DNA from: Siphonodentalium dalli
Lineage: Eukaryota > Mollusca > Scaphopoda > Gadilida > Siphonodentaliidae
DNA length: 64,000 bases
Reading direction: 5' to 3'
Assembly (NCBI GenBank): GCA_032622095.1
Contig: CP136062.1
Location: 16,745,739-16,809,738 of the forward strand
Shown here piece by piece: positions 32,728 through 44,122 of the stretch (its first letter is position 1; each line of letters begins with the position of its first letter). A model generated the notes under the pieces. It did not search any database and was not told the origin of the DNA. It saw only the letters and a list, made by a program, of their open reading frames with translations. A program made the position numbers and the translations under genes.

Positions 32728-34583
32728 AACCCTTTACCCAACAGAACGGCCCTGTGCCAATGCATTCTCTTATATATGCGAGTCGACCATAGGTCGCCTC
32801 GCATATATAAGAGAATGCATTGGCCTAACAATTTTTTACAATTTTAATAATTTTTTCTTGTATTCTTTAACAATTTTATAATTTCACCCATACAGAGCCC
32901 CAGACAAACATGAGCAGACGACACTCTTCTATATGCTTCTATATATGTGTGGGGCTCCCTGCAGGGTAATGGATGTTTTTTATTTTATGTCCTAAAAATT
33001 GTAAGAAACATTTACCGTACTGACCCGCGTTTAGGCCCAGGGGGCCTTTGTTTTATTTGAGCTCAAAAATCCAAGTGGGCTTAAACTCGGATATGACCCT
33101 TTGCAAACCAAAAATCCCAAGAAATCGGGACAGTTAAACTGAAGAAATAGATCCATAAAATAAAGTCGATCCAACACAGAGTTTCGGGGAAATATACACG
33201 ACTTCCAGATTAAATAAAGTTAAGTATAAGTTAATTTGAGAAAGTATTTTTTTCATTTTGATGTGTATATTAAAATATTACTTCTTGTCTTGTTTTATTG
33301 CCCAAAATTCCCATAAATGACAGTTTGTAAGCATCATGGGTCGTCGGATTTCTGCCATTTCAGACAGCTGGGTAAATCCACTATCTATAGTCTATATCTA
33401 TAGTTTATATCAATGTTCAAACAATATAATTAAAACACAACTTTGCCGTCGTCATCGAAGCCAAAGATAATAACTAAAAAATGTCTGAAAATTGTACAGG
33501 GAAATATTGTGCAACATATAAGAGAGTGACTTAATCCGATTAGGATAACAATGAACCCAGTGCTCTATTCATGGCCCGTTGTCTACACAGAGTTACAAAA
33601 CAATAGTGACCAATTTAACAAAGCCAGTGAGTTTAGTTAATTAACGAAATGACGATGTAAATACGTATACAAAAAACCACGTGTTTGAATGTTTAGAGTT
33701 ATCGCTCCCAGATTAATGTTTATACTATAGTCTATACCGTAAAACGTGAAAAATAGCAGTTTAAAAATTTTAATTAATGATTATTATATACTAACCACCG
33801 GGTACCAATACAACATCGGTATCTCTTTTTTTGAAGGCATCTTTTGCTGTTGGGGTGTTGTGGATGACAAGTCCCCATTATTATACCCACCGTGTGTTTA
33901 CATAACCAGGGAATGAGTTCTTTTTGTGTTTGGCCACATGTAGGAACATACCGACATACAAAGAATATGTTTTTACAGTACTGTTGTTGACATGTGCGCG
34001 ATGCACGCATGTGACTCTTTGAATTGACTGATGTTTACCGCGTTCTCAGATATACGCCGTTAGCGATTGCATTCTTTTGTATTTGACGTCTGTTGACGAT
34101 TGGTTTCCCCCAGAAAGTATAATTGAATAAACAAATGAGATTTTAAGATTCACTTTATTTCATTTTATTTATTATTATCACTTGCCTACGAAGTATAACT
34201 TTCCATTTTTCGTGACATTATCGCTGTCACCGATCGTTTGTGAATATACTTCCCGTTATATTGGAATTATTTATTTGGGAAGTATCATTAGCAAATACTT
34301 ACTTACCACCGCTGAAATTGAACAAAATTTGGGGTGGGCTTAAACACGAATATACCCCTGTGCATGGAATTTGGCCAAAATATATTGGTGGGCTTAAACA
34401 CAGGCATGGGCTTTGAACCGGGTCAGTACGGTATTTAAAAAAAATGATAAAAAATTGTTAGGCCAATGCATTCTCTTATATATGCGAGGCGACCTATTGT
34501 CGACTCGCATAAATAAGAGAATGCATTGGCACAGGGTAAAAAAAATCCCGACTTACGACTGGATTTGATATGGCGGGTCACAT
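32728..34583. mobile_element. Palindromic MITE with mixed ends, split by a TA-element
   Basis: The left end is TTAACCCTTTACCCAACAG (TTAA family) but the right end is ATTTGATATGGCGGGTCACA (the 5996 family). Both palindromic cores and the middle block are present. An element of 1417 bp interrupts the AT-rich arm at 33015. Confidence 0.85.
33015..34431. mobile_element. TA-inserted inverted-repeat element, 1.4 kb
   Basis: The ends are CCGTACTGACCCG and CGGGTCAGTACGG, with TA on both sides. Removing it restores the uninterrupted arm (AAACATTTA then TTTAAAAAAAATG) seen in sister copies, which proves the insertion. Subterminal TGGGCTTAAAC motifs occur at both ends. A minus-strand frame at 34010-33774 is not recognisable, and no transposase is identified. 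Confidence 0.9.
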
Positions 34584-35290
34584 ATTTCTTTAATATATAA
34601 ATGACTAAAATTAGCCGTTGTTTCTTCGAAGGGAATACCTCATCATCCACGAGTATTTAGCAACATTAACATAATTCCCTCTATATACATGTACATATAG
34701 GGGCGCACCATTCGTCGAAACGAGCAATCACTGTGGACGGGCGCTATTTATAAAAGTAATATGTATTTCTATCTGCTATGCCAAAATGAACACTCGCTGT
34801 GTTTATATGAATACATAAACATATATCAGCTGATATATTACACGGTTTGACGTTGGGTAGCTGCTGTCAGTATTCAAACGCATTCACATAAACAGCCGAC
34901 ATCATTCTGTTTGGTGCACATTCAGTGAACATTTTAAAATGGTGGTATCTTATCTTGTTGTAACGTATCTTGTCAGACTCCATAGCTTCATCATCGTCGA
35001 CATGGTTCTTTATTAAAAACACAATACAGTTGAAGACGAAATACGCGTACAAACACATTACAAACACAAGACGAAAACGAAACGCGAAACAAAACAACAG
35101 CACAGCATCAAAAACATTTGGACATCACAAAAACAGCAATCCGAACACACATTCATGATGCAACCTGAAATATACTAATATCAAATATTTAAAATAAATA
35201 TTCTAATTTGTTTTCATCGTCAAATTTTGCAAATAATGACCAGTGATCATGGAACATTTCTAACGGGAATAAATAAGAGAATGCATTGGC
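34584..35290. other. Intronic sequence, nothing recognised
   Basis: Small frames on both strands around 34867-35158 have biased composition but no domain. A palindrome-arm fragment with the phrase AATAAGAGAATGCATTGGCA occurs at 35271-35290. Confidence 0.4.
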
Positions 35291-35390
35291 ACAGGGTATT
35301 TTAGGCTGTTGAAGCTTTATTTGGCCGTTTTGTTGGGTTATTATCTGTCATCTGCTCATATTTCCTGAACAGTCCTCCAGATGAATAATA

Positions 35391-35832
35391 GAGACCTTTC
35401 GCAATGTCATGATTAATATATGGACAATATCCTGCCAGTATACAGCCAAAAAATTTATCTTTAACTCTTTCGGTGCCAAGTCCATTTTTGTATTAACCCA
35501 TATTTCCTTGATCATTTAAAAAATTTATTGATTATAATAATGTGATACATTGATGGAAAGAGCTCTTAGGGACTTGGCACTGAAAGTGTTAAGCACAGGG
35601 GTTCTTACGTGAGACGAAATATACCCCACGCAGTTTAATTATGTGTCAATGATGTGCCATCGGTACTGCTTGGTGCCACACTAACATTATGTGCCGTATA
35701 ACACACAGATAACAACATGTGATCTGAAAGAGACACACATTTCTTTTTCCATCGAATATATGTGTAACTGAATATAGTGGGGCAATTGTAATCATAATAC
35801 GTAATCGTAGTAGTGATTTTGCGAAAGGTCTC
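35391..35832. mobile_element. TA-inserted inverted-repeat element with nested TTAA-like MITE
   Basis: The ends are GAGACCTTTCGCAA and TTGCGAAAGGTCTC, flanked by TA. It interrupts a TTAA-family MITE whose GATGAATAATA and TTAGACAATTCCAATGCA parts lie on either side. Inside, 35461-35592 is a smaller foldback with CTCTTTCGGTGCCAAGTCC and GGGACTTGGCACTGAAAG arms. Confidence 0.8.
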
Positions 35833-36084
35833 TATTAGACAATTCCAATGCAGGGAGCAAATTACGTTTGAAATTTTGATTAGCAACTAACCTCACATAA
35901 CATGATTAGATGGCATTGTTCTAAAATCATATCAAATTCATACCAAATTGCATAGCTATTATCCAAATTTGGGTAGCAAATTGCGATGCGTTACCAGTTA
36001 ATTTGCTTCCTGTTCCAATGTGTACTTTTATAACTGATGGGTGAATCCATTTAGTAGAGAAAGGGTTTCTCTTTTATTTATCAG

Positions 36085-36317
36085 GATTGAGGTGCCCTAT
36101 CGTCTTGAAGATCTCTATTTCTGGACCGGGATCAACGATCTTGAAGCTGAAGGTTTCCGTAAGACGTGGGATAACCAGATGATAGAATGGGGGAATTTCT
36201 CGATTGGACTTGATACGAGTATTCCTGGTGTGGACTGTGTCATATTCAGTGCCGTCAACAATACATTCAAACAACATGCATGCGATGAGTACCATCCCTC
36301 CATATGTGAAACTAACG
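36085..36317 (+). CDS. CTLD3, second-half exon
   Basis: The acceptor is TTTTATTTATCAG|G and the donor TAACG|GTAAGT. Phases are 2 in and 1 out. LYFWTGINDLEAEGFRKTWD matches the W-x-G strand and acidic loop, VDCVIF and HACDEYHPSICET supply three conserved cysteines and the terminal F/I-C-E motif. There is no EPN/QPD or WND motif. NFS and NNT are N-glycosylation sequons. The last 25 nt and the donor are repeated six times downstream. Confidence 0.9.
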
Positions 36318-36610
36318 GTAAGTCTGAATCGTGTCATGAAATGTGACTGGTATCATCCCTCCATATGTGAAACTAACGGTAAGTCTGAATCGTGTCATGA
36401 AATGTGACTGGTATCATCCCTCCATATGTGAAACTAACGGTAAGTCTAAATCGTGTCATGAAATGTGACTGGTATCATCCCTCCATATGTGAAACTAAGT
36501 CTAATTCATGTCATGAAATGTGACTGGTACCATCTCTCCATATGTGATACTAACGGAAAGTCTAATTCATATCATGAAATGTGACTGGTACCATCCCTCC
36601 ATATGTTATT
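36293..36610 (+). repeat. 61-bp array (6 copies) of exon end plus splice donor
   Basis: CATCCCTCCATATGTGAAAC recurs at 36293, 36354, 36415 and 36476, with decayed copies near 36533 and 36594. The donor AACG|GTAAGT is intact in copies 1-3, deleted in copy 4 and changed to AACGGAAAGT in copy 5. Confidence 0.95.
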
Positions 36611-36779
36611 CATCTTTGTTTATCTAAAAATTCTTATTCTGGTTCTGTCTGCATGAGTATCTCAGTCATAGGTTATAGGTACAGTATCATACAGTACAAC
36701 AATCACTTGTCAAGCCTTGGGCAACTCTATTCAATTGGACGATTTAATAGAAGATTATTGAACTGTTGTGCTTAATGTG

Positions 36780-37249
36780 ACAGATCGTGCAAAGTGGAAA
36801 TCTTTTGGGGTCATTAGACAAAAAAACATGGCCACCATGCAGTGGCCATCTTGGATTTCAAAATTCAATCCCTTAGCACAGGCTACAGGTTGTACTGTTT
36901 GTCTGATCATCATGTTAATATTGACATGTAGATGGGAAACGAGTCATTTTGTGGTCATTCGGCCATAAAACATGGCCGGCGACAGCCATCTTTGATTTTA
37001 CTCTTTGCATGACTAAATCCTTTGGCATGGGCTACAGGTCGTACCGTTGGTCGGGTCATTATGAAATTTGTCATGGCTGTTTTACATTGATATGTAGATG
37101 TGGAAACGAGTCATTTGGGGTCATTCGGCAAACAAACATGGCCACCAGCAGCCATCTTGGATTTCAAAATTCAATGCATTGCAATGTCTACAGGCCGAAC
37201 TGTTCGTCTGATCATCATGAAATTTGTCATGGATGTTAATATTGACATG
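36780..37249. repeat. About 150-bp direct repeats with 'CATGGCC...CCATCTTGGAT'
   Basis: GAGTCATTTTGTGGTCATTC, ACATGGCC and GCCATCTTGGATTT recur three to four times here and resume at 37853-38075 after the hAT-like insertion. Confidence 0.75.
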
Positions 37250-37852
37250 CAGGGTCCGCGCTGGACCGGAATTTACTTTTGCCAAATAATTTGCCAAATG
37301 AAAATATATTTTGCCAAATTCTTTAAGAATTTGCCAAATATTATCCCTGATAGTATCAATTCCTGCAACCTTGAATGAGTCTTATGTTTTGACATTCGCG
37401 GTTTGATATCAATAGAAAAACAGTTAGTTAGTTAGTTAGCAATTATACTCGCATCTCTTTTGTGGTTTATCATACAACAATAAACCAATCACCGGACAAT
37501 AAAATGGTAGAAGGGTTGCTTCATCGGAAGGGAACATCACAAGAGGATTAGCTATGTATACACCACCATCATATCAAATACGGGTAATCATCCACCCATC
37601 GCTACTAATGCTATCAGATTAACTGCATCTTAATGGAGGTATTAACTTTTCCGGAACCATATAAAACACAACTAATATTATTCCATTGTAATAATTTCCT
37701 CAAATGAATGGTATTGATTGACCGATATTTTTCAACTTTATTGAGGAATTAAAAAGTGACTTGCCAAAACTTTTGCCAATTGAAAATATTTTTTGCCAAA
37801 TGTAAATTATTTTTGCCATTGGCAAATTTGGCAAGTGGCAGCGCGAACCCTG
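37250..37852. mobile_element. hAT-like MITE, 603 bp, perfect 8-bp target duplication
   Basis: The termini are CAGGGTCCGCGCTG and CAGCGCGAACCCTG, matching at 13 of 14 as inverted repeats. TTGACATG flanks both sides (37242-37249 and 37853-37860). TTTGCCAAAT is repeated several times near both ends, as possible subterminal binding sites. No transposase is seen. Confidence 0.95.
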
Positions 37853-38480
37853 TTGACATGTATATTGGAACGAGTCATTCGGGCATAAAACATGGCTGCC
37901 GGCAGCCATCTTGGATTTTACTATTTGCATGTCTAAATCCTTTCGCACACCCTACAGTGCACTTCCCTCATCCGATCGTCACCAAACTTCATATTAATCT
38001 TGATATTGATCTACTATATGGGAGCTATCTAATGTTTTTGAAATTCATTGGAAAGCATAGCCGCTAGTGGCCATCTTGGATTTTATTTTATATATATCTC
38101 TTAATGTTGATAATCTAGTATTACTTAGACAATTCAATTTTTCGCATTCCTAATCGCTCCATTGACTGTAAGACATGAAATTATTCCCTTTCGAAGTTGA
38201 GCTACAGTGTCATTGACACTTTCATTTCAGAGGTGGTCCCTGTGTGCTCTTCGCACATATTTTGATCATTTAAACATTTCGATTTTTTTAAAAATTTAAT
38301 TTAACTAACACCGTTTTTGAAAAACTAACGCCGTTATAACATCTGCCATGGTACCAAATTTTGTTGAAATCGGTCCAGGGGTCTGTGAGAAAAATCAGGA
38401 TATACAGACAGATCCTACTCTTTTATATATTTAGATTTGGTCATTTTTGCTTCTGAGAATTTTCAACAGTTTTTACCTAC
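37853..38480. other. Continuation of direct repeats, then unassigned sequence
   Basis: The first 220 bp continue the repeats at 36780. CCAAATTTTGTTGAAATCGG followed by CAGGATATACAGACAGATCC near 38350-38420 resembles the 3' tails of retroposed elements. Confidence 0.5.
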
Positions 38481-38487
38481 TCCCTTT

Positions 38488-38915
38488 CAGACAAGCCTGC
38501 AAATAGCTTGTCTGTCATTTGCAGAATGAGGTCCCCAGAGGGTGAATTTAGTGACGCTATCCCGCATAGCGGGCTAGCATCAACAAATTCACCCTCTGGA
38601 GACCTCATTCTGCTTAGGCATCATCTTCTGGGAAGTACCTATAGTATCAAATTAGCATTGTTTTTAGTTACATTTCCCTTCTGGAAGTTTCTATATCCCC
38701 TAATTTGCAGAAAATTAAATTCATAATTGAGGTGCCAAATGGGTGAACATCACCAACTTCAACTGGGAAACTTCAATCTGATCCTAGGTCTGCCATAGCA
38801 GTTGAGGGCATAAGCAAAATGAGGTTCCCAGAGGGTGAATTTAGTGATGCTAGCTAAATTCACCCTCTGGGGACCTCATTCTGCAAATGACAGGCATGCT
38901 ATTTGCAGGCTTGCT
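38488..38915. mobile_element. Composite 'AATTCACC' MITE
   Basis: It runs from ACAAGCCTGCAAATAGC to GCTATTTGCAGGCTTG, so the true inverted ends are visible. Each terminal hairpin contains GGTGAATTTAGTGA / AATTCACCCTCTGG. Confidence 0.88.
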
Positions 38916-38998
38916 TTCAGAATGAAATTTTCTTACCTATAAACTATTCATAAAATTATAATCAAACTTGGACAAACAATAACCTTCTTTTTTTGCAG

Positions 38999-39182
38999 TA
39001 TTAAAACATCAATGTCTGCATGCCGATGCCAAGTTCTACTTTCCATTGCGACGATGTTACTGGAATATTTTCTCAATGAACCAAATAAAGAGATATGATG
39101 CTGAGAAGAAATGTAAGACACTCGGCGGAGATTTGGCGACAATATATGACTACGATGTACACAGCTTCATTTATGATAAAGT
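38999..39182 (+). CDS. CTLD4, first-half exon
   Basis: The acceptor is CTTTTTTTGCAG|TA and the donor AAAGT|GTGAGT. Phases are 1 in and 2 out. The translation begins VLKHQCLHADAKF with the partner cysteine in RRCYWNIF (long-form), then EKKCKTLGGDLATIYDYD and HSFIYDKV. The best in-frame partner is the exon at 41484. A decayed CTLD-like stretch lies between them at 39588-40029. Confidence 0.9.
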
Positions 39183-39376
39183 GTGAGTATTTAAGCTTCG
39201 TTTATGATAAAGTGTGAGTATTAAGCTTCATTTATGATAACGTGTGAGTATTTAAGCTTCGTTTATGATAAAGTGTGAGTATTTAAGCTTCGTTTATGAT
39301 AAAGTGTGAGTATCATAGCTTCATTTATGATAAGGTGTGAGTATCATAGCTTCGTTTATGATAAGGTGTGAGTATT
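39168..39376 (+). repeat. About 31-bp array (7 copies) of exon end plus splice donor
   Basis: The unit TTTATGATAAAGTGTGAGTA plus TTTAAGCTTCG repeats seven times, each with GTGTGAGTA. Copies differ at AAAG/AACG/AAGG and TTTAAG/TCATAG. The last 14 nt of the exon are included in each unit. Confidence 0.95.
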
Positions 39377-39587
39377 TAAACCCTTGCGAAAATACATTTT
39401 CTTGGGATATCCTATGTTTATTCTAGGATGGAAAGCTGGTATAACCTTGGACAAGTCCTAGTACATCCTAGGATATAATTCAAGGATTTTAGACCTGGGA
39501 TTAACCTAGGAGAACCTTGAACGATTCCATGGTTAACAGATTGGTCAGAATACATTGATTCTATAACATCTCCATTTGTTTTTATAG

Positions 39588-40029
39588 GTTAATCAATACA
39601 GGTAAGTGGTTGCCTGACAAGGTAACACATCTTCCGGGTCAACGAAAATCACACCCAGCCCTCTGGAATGACAATAAAATCACACCTAGCCCTCCGGAAT
39701 GAAATAACAAGTCAGAATGGAGTACTGGCTAACGGACCTTACGGCCTTTCCGTTTGTCAACATAAGGATTGGTATGTCGCGCGCATGCGACTGGCACAAT
39801 TACCTCCTTTCAAGTTGGTGCAGCTTGCTCTATCAACCGTAACCAGTTGCTTGGAGACGGATTACGATGTCAAATTTTATATTGACCCCACTAGCTGATT
39901 GTGTCAATGTGTGCAACGGATCATGGTATTGCTATCGCTTCAACAAACGTCAATTGCCCAATGTCGATGCAAATTCCCAGGGCTGCTTTATATGTACATT
40001 GAAGTCGCAAGGTGCTACCAACTACTAAT
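39588..40029 (+). pseudogene. Possible decayed CTLD exon pair
   Basis: After a good acceptor (TTTTTATAG|G) a phase-2-like start reads LINTGKWLPDK, but frames are interrupted. In the frame from 39668, VCQHKDWYVARMRLAQLPPF resembles the C-terminal W-x-A-R-x-C...F-I-C-E region with cysteines lost. At 39894, ACTAG|CT in phase 1 leads to DCVNVCNGSWYCYRFNKRQ and ANSQGCF, resembling a CTLD first half, but it ends in TAA without a donor. A 28-bp direct repeat (AATCACACCCAGCCCTCTGG) is also present. Similarity is weak and this is an inference. Confidence 0.35.
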
Positions 40030-40975
40030 TACCACTAATAAATAAAATGGAAATTTGAAACCGAATGCAGCTCTTAATGTGTAGTGTTAAGCTCTATGGT
40101 CGAAGGGATATAACTATAAAAATTTATGCGATCTGAAAACCCACGTGGGCCTTGTTATATGATTATATGATCGCCCAGCCCTAGTGCTGGTTAACTGCAC
40201 TGTCGCTGGTTGTTTGAGGCATTGGCTGGTGTAATTTTTAATAAAGTGCATCATAAACCACTGTTAATGACCAATGAGCATAATGTATTCAATACCAGCA
40301 CAGTTCTCGGCGACATTATGGTTATAATATTTGTAAGTTCATTAGAACGAAAGTAGCAATTAATTTCAGTATTATGAATAGCCAAACATACAAACAATAT
40401 AAAAGAAGGAATGCACGACGGTTGGCCGGTGGTTCCTAAAAATGGAATCTAATGTTACGGAAACTATAAGTTGAGTATTTGATAATATCGAGTTTCATTC
40501 AACATTCACCATATTATACGCGATAGCCTGTACTAGACTACTAGTAACATCAATGTAATGAATGTATACTTATGCAAACAAAGTTTACTCGCAAATGACA
40601 TCGCGGAGAACATCGCTGATTAAAATGCCGTAGATTCCTGGTTTCCAGAGAATGTCAATCAACTCCCAATTGGTTCAGTCAGATTCAAAGGGCGAGTGCA
40701 TTCAGTTCATTGAACACTGTTTCAAAGACGTAGTGCCGCCTTTCAAGTATAAATGTACAATGACATTGCCATAAGTTCAAATCTGCAGTGCCGCCAATTT
40801 GTAGAATATACAACCACCCAAATAGTAAATGTGTAAAACAAACCAGGAATTCAATAATACCTGGCATTTTCCGAAGTCTGAAATAAAGAACGCAGATTAA
40901 TTGACGATGGAAATCGTAATCAATTATCGGCTTTATCAATGGTTCATCGAATATACGATTAATCATGGCACCCCT
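40030..40975. other. Intronic sequence, nothing recognised
   Basis: No exon or repeat family is identified in this stretch of the CTLD4 intron. Confidence 0.4.
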
Positions 40976-40986
40976 AGAAAACGTAA

Positions 40987-41362
40987 AATGCAAGATTAGG
41001 AACGAGACCTATTTTAATGTAGCATGCAGTGTGTTAGTCAAACGCAAGATTAGGAACGAGACCTATTTTAATGTAGCATGCAGTATGTTAGTCAAACGCA
41101 AGATTAGGAACGAGACCTATTTTAATGTAACATGCGGCACGTTAGTCAAACGCAAGATTAGGAATGAGACCTATTTTAATGTAGTATGCGGCGCATTAGT
41201 CAAACACAAGATTAGGAAAGAGACCCATTTTAATGTAGTCACTATAATGATGTGGCACGTTAGTCAAATGCAAGATTAGAAACGAGACCTATTTTAATGT
41301 AGAGTGCGGCGCGTCAAACGTAAGATTAGGAATAAGACCTATTTTAATGTAGCATGCTGTGC
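40987..41362. repeat. 54-bp minisatellite, about 7 copies
   Basis: The unit is GCAAGATTAGGAACGAGACC, TATTTTAATGTAGCATGC, then a variable stretch and TTAGTCAAAC. Because 54 is a multiple of 3, the + frame 40965-41279 stays open with an 18-residue period, a repeat effect. Confidence 0.9.
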
Positions 41363-41483
41363 TTTTACTCAGAACTTTTTGTTATTTACTATTACAGAGA
41401 GTAATTTGCCGAAAATTTATCAAACCTGTCAAAGCTCGAGTTAATGTTAATTTATAATCAATTTCTCATTTTGAAACATGAAG

Positions 41484-41737
41484 CTTCAAGACTCAGTGCG
41501 TTGATTCACACATTGGGATAAAAGCTTCCTCTGACAATGGAACGTACTGGACCAAGCTAGACAACAATAAGGGAGAGCTGGAATACGTCACAAACAATGG
41601 GCAGCCGATTCATTGGACCCACTGGAGTGATAACAAGTTCAACTGGAGGGATGAGTGTGTGAAGCTCGGTGGTCGATGTCTGTGGCGTGCGACTAAGTGC
41701 GATCAAAAATACTCTAACTATGTCTGTGAATTTAAAC
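41484..41737 (+). CDS. CTLD4, second-half exon
   Basis: The donor is TTAAAC|GTAAGT (phase 1). For the start, the only AG that joins CTLD4's phase-2 donor in frame is ACATGAAG|C at 41483; two later AGs (41490, 41496) would shift the frame or phase. The acceptor's pyrimidine tract is weak. The translation has HIGIKASSDNGTYWTKLD, GQPIHWTHWSDNKFNWRDEC, RATKC and SNYVCEF: W-strand, WSDNKFNW loop, and three C-terminal cysteines. GQP lies at the ligand-motif position but is not EPN/QPD. CTCGGTGGTCGATGTCTGT inside the exon matches the 22-bp array in the next intron. Confidence 0.85.
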
Positions 41738-41821
41738 GTAAGTATTCTATTATTACATTCATAGGTTTCAAGCTGTTATGTTCTTTCACTAAACCTAAGT
41801 TGATTCGGTGGTTGGTGTCTG

Positions 41822-42765
41822 TTAACTCGGTGGTCGGCGTCTCTTAACTCTGTGGTCGGCGTCTGTTGACTCGGTGGTCGGTGTCTGTTAGCTCAGTGGT
41901 CGGTGTCTGTTGACTCGTTGCCAGTGTCTATTGAATCGGTGGTTGGTGTCTGTTGACTCGGTTGTCAGTGTCTGTTGACTCGGTGGTTGGTGTTTGTTGA
42001 CTCATTGTCTGGTAACTCGGTGTCTGTTGACTCGGTGGTTGGTGTCTGTTGACTCAGTGTCTGGTAACTCGGTATCTGTTGACTCGGTGGTCGGCGTCTG
42101 TTGACTCGGTGGTTGGCGTCTATTGACTCGGTGGTTGGTGTCTGTTGACTCAGTGTCTGGTAACTCGGTGTCTGTTGACTCGGTGGTTGGTGTCTGTTGA
42201 CTCAGTGTCTGGTAACTCGGTGTCTGGTAACTTGGTGGTTGATGTCTAATGACTCGGTGGTTGGTGTCTGTTGACTAGGTGGTTGGTAAATCGGTGGTCA
42301 GTGTCTGTTGACTCGGTGGTCGGCGTCTGTTGACTTGGTGGTAGGTAGCTCGGTGGTTGGCATCTGTTGACTCGGTGGTTGGTAGCTCGGTGGTCGGTGT
42401 CTGTTGACTCGGTGGTCGGTGTCTGTTGACTCGGTGGTTGGTGTCTGTTGACTCGGTGGTCGGTGTCTGTTGACTTGGTGGTCGGTGTCTGTTGACTCGG
42501 TGGTCAGTGTCTGTTGACTCGGTGTCTGGTAACTCGGTGGTCGGCATCTGTTGATTCGGTGGTTGGTAACTCGGTGGTCGGTGTCTGTTGACTTGGTGGT
42601 CGGTGTTTGTTGACTTGATGGTCGGTGTTTGTTAACTTGGGGATCGGTGTCTGTTGATTCGGTGGTCGATGTCTGTTGACTCGGTGTCTGGTAACTCGGT
42701 GGCTGGCATCTTTTGACACATTGGTCGATGTCTGTTGACTCGGTCGTTGGCGTCTGTTGAGTGCT
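41822..42765. repeat. 22-bp minisatellite, about 40 imperfect copies
   Basis: The unit is GTTGACTCGGTGGTCGGTGT plus CT, with variants (GTTGGTGTCT, shortened GTGTCTGGTAACTCG). It begins about 85 bp after the CTLD4 donor and resembles a 19-bp segment of that exon. Confidence 0.93.
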
Positions 42766-42769
42766 AATT

Positions 42770-43148
42770 TAAATTAGTGCATTCAAAAATACAATAACTA
42801 AGTACATGAATTTAAAAGTTAAGTATTCTATTACATTCGAACTACCGCCATGCAAATCTGGGATTTTCATCATGTGTAAAGATGATCAATACAAATGGAA
42901 ACGTTTTTGGCCGCCATGCCAACAAAAGACAAATGCAGAAATGCACATAAATAAACATTGCAGGCGATTTGCAATGAATACAGTATACTCAAATGTCACA
43001 GTTTAAAATAACTGACACAAATTGCTTCCATTTTAACTGGCAGGAAACATTCTATATACTAACTGAAGTAAAATATTACAAAAATTCTCCATAGTAATGA
43101 AATGAACATTTTGAATTGTAATATCGGAATTTTGTTAGTGCAAAATTA
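42770..43148. other. Intronic sequence, nothing recognised
   Basis: CTAAATACAATAAC-type sequence. TGAATTTAAAAGTTAAGTATTC (42809 region) resembles the CTLD4 exon end plus donor (GAATTTAAACGTAAGTATTC), a possible eroded duplicate. Confidence 0.45.
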
Positions 43149-43149
43149 G

Positions 43150-43690
43150 TTAATACCCTTTCTAACTAAATACTCATTGACGAGCCGATCCCTTAGGAAA
43201 AGTTCAGATAAGTTTAACCCTTTCTATACTAAACACTCATTGACGAGTAGATCAGTAGGAAATGTTCAGATAATAAGTTTAACCCTTTTTTACTAAATAC
43301 TCATTGACGAGTAGATCCCTGGGAGATGTTCAGATAATATGTTTAACCCTTTCTATACTAGATACTCATTGATGAATAGATCCCTGGGAAATGTTCAGAT
43401 AATAAGTTTAACCCTTTTTTACTAAATACTCATTTACGAGTAGATCCCTGGGAGATATTCACATAATATGTTTAACCCTTTCTATACTAGATACTCATTG
43501 ATGAGTAGATCCATGGGAAATGTTTAGATAATAAGTTTAACCCTTTCTTTATTAAATACTCATTAATGTGTAGTTCCCTTATGAAATGTTCAGATAATAA
43601 GTTTAACCCTTTCTTTACTAGATACTCATTTACGAGTAGATCCCTTAGGAAATAAATGTTCAAATAATAATTATCTGAAAATTCCAATAA
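43150..43690. repeat. 66-bp minisatellite, inverted copy (about 8 units)
   Basis: TTAACCCTTTCTATACTA, ACTCATTGACGAGTAGATCC and GGAAATGTTCAGATAATAAG recur. This is the reverse orientation of the array at 10955-13504 and more diverged between units. Confidence 0.92.
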
Positions 43691-43753
43691 TCACGACTCC
43701 TCTGTACTTGTATGATCTGTGGTCTGTTCATATTTCCTGAACACACTTTTATA

Positions 43754-44104
43754 CAGTAATTCCCTAAATAATTGACTCTCAGTGAGAGCTTTCCGATGAA
43801 TGGTAACAAGCCATATTTCCGACTAAATCTTGAAAAATTACCCTAATTCTGCTGTGGTTAAGCAGTCAATTATTTAGGGCATTAGAATTATGGGTAATTT
43901 TTCAGGATATAGTTGGAAATATGGCTTGTTACCATTCATCGGAAAGCTCTCAGTGAGTGCTTTTCGATAAATGGTAACAAGCCATATTTCCGACTCTCTA
44001 AGAGCTTTCTGATGAATGGCAACAAGCCATATTTCCGACTAAATCCTGAAAAGTTACCCGTAATTCTGCTGTGGTTAAGGAGTCGATTATTTAGCGCATT
44101 ACTG
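43754..44104. mobile_element. TA-type foldback MITE, rearranged
   Basis: Ends CAGTAATTCCCTAAATAATT and GCGCATTACTG lie between TA dinucleotides, but the inside contains three to four partial arms (GAGCTTTCCGATGAATGG, GTGCTTTTCGATAAATGG, GAGCTTTCTGATGAATGG), pointing to nested or recombined copies. Confidence 0.8.
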
Positions 44105-44122
44105 TACTTGTGTTTACTTCAG

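Noticed and set aside
33774-34010. Cysteine-rich 78-codon minus frame within the TA-element
   Set aside because: Cysteine spacing fits no EGF, CTLD or zinc-finger pattern that I can support.
40965-41279. 104-codon + frame with 18-residue repeats
   Set aside because: It is the 54-bp minisatellite; the frame has no exon borders and ends within the repeat.
41490-41496. Alternative acceptors for the CTLD4 second half
   Set aside because: AG at 41490 and 41496 would not join CTLD4's phase-2 donor in the CTLD frame; 41483 does.
42275-42719. Minus-strand frames rich in T, P, Q and R repeats
   Set aside because: They are translations of the 22-bp minisatellite.
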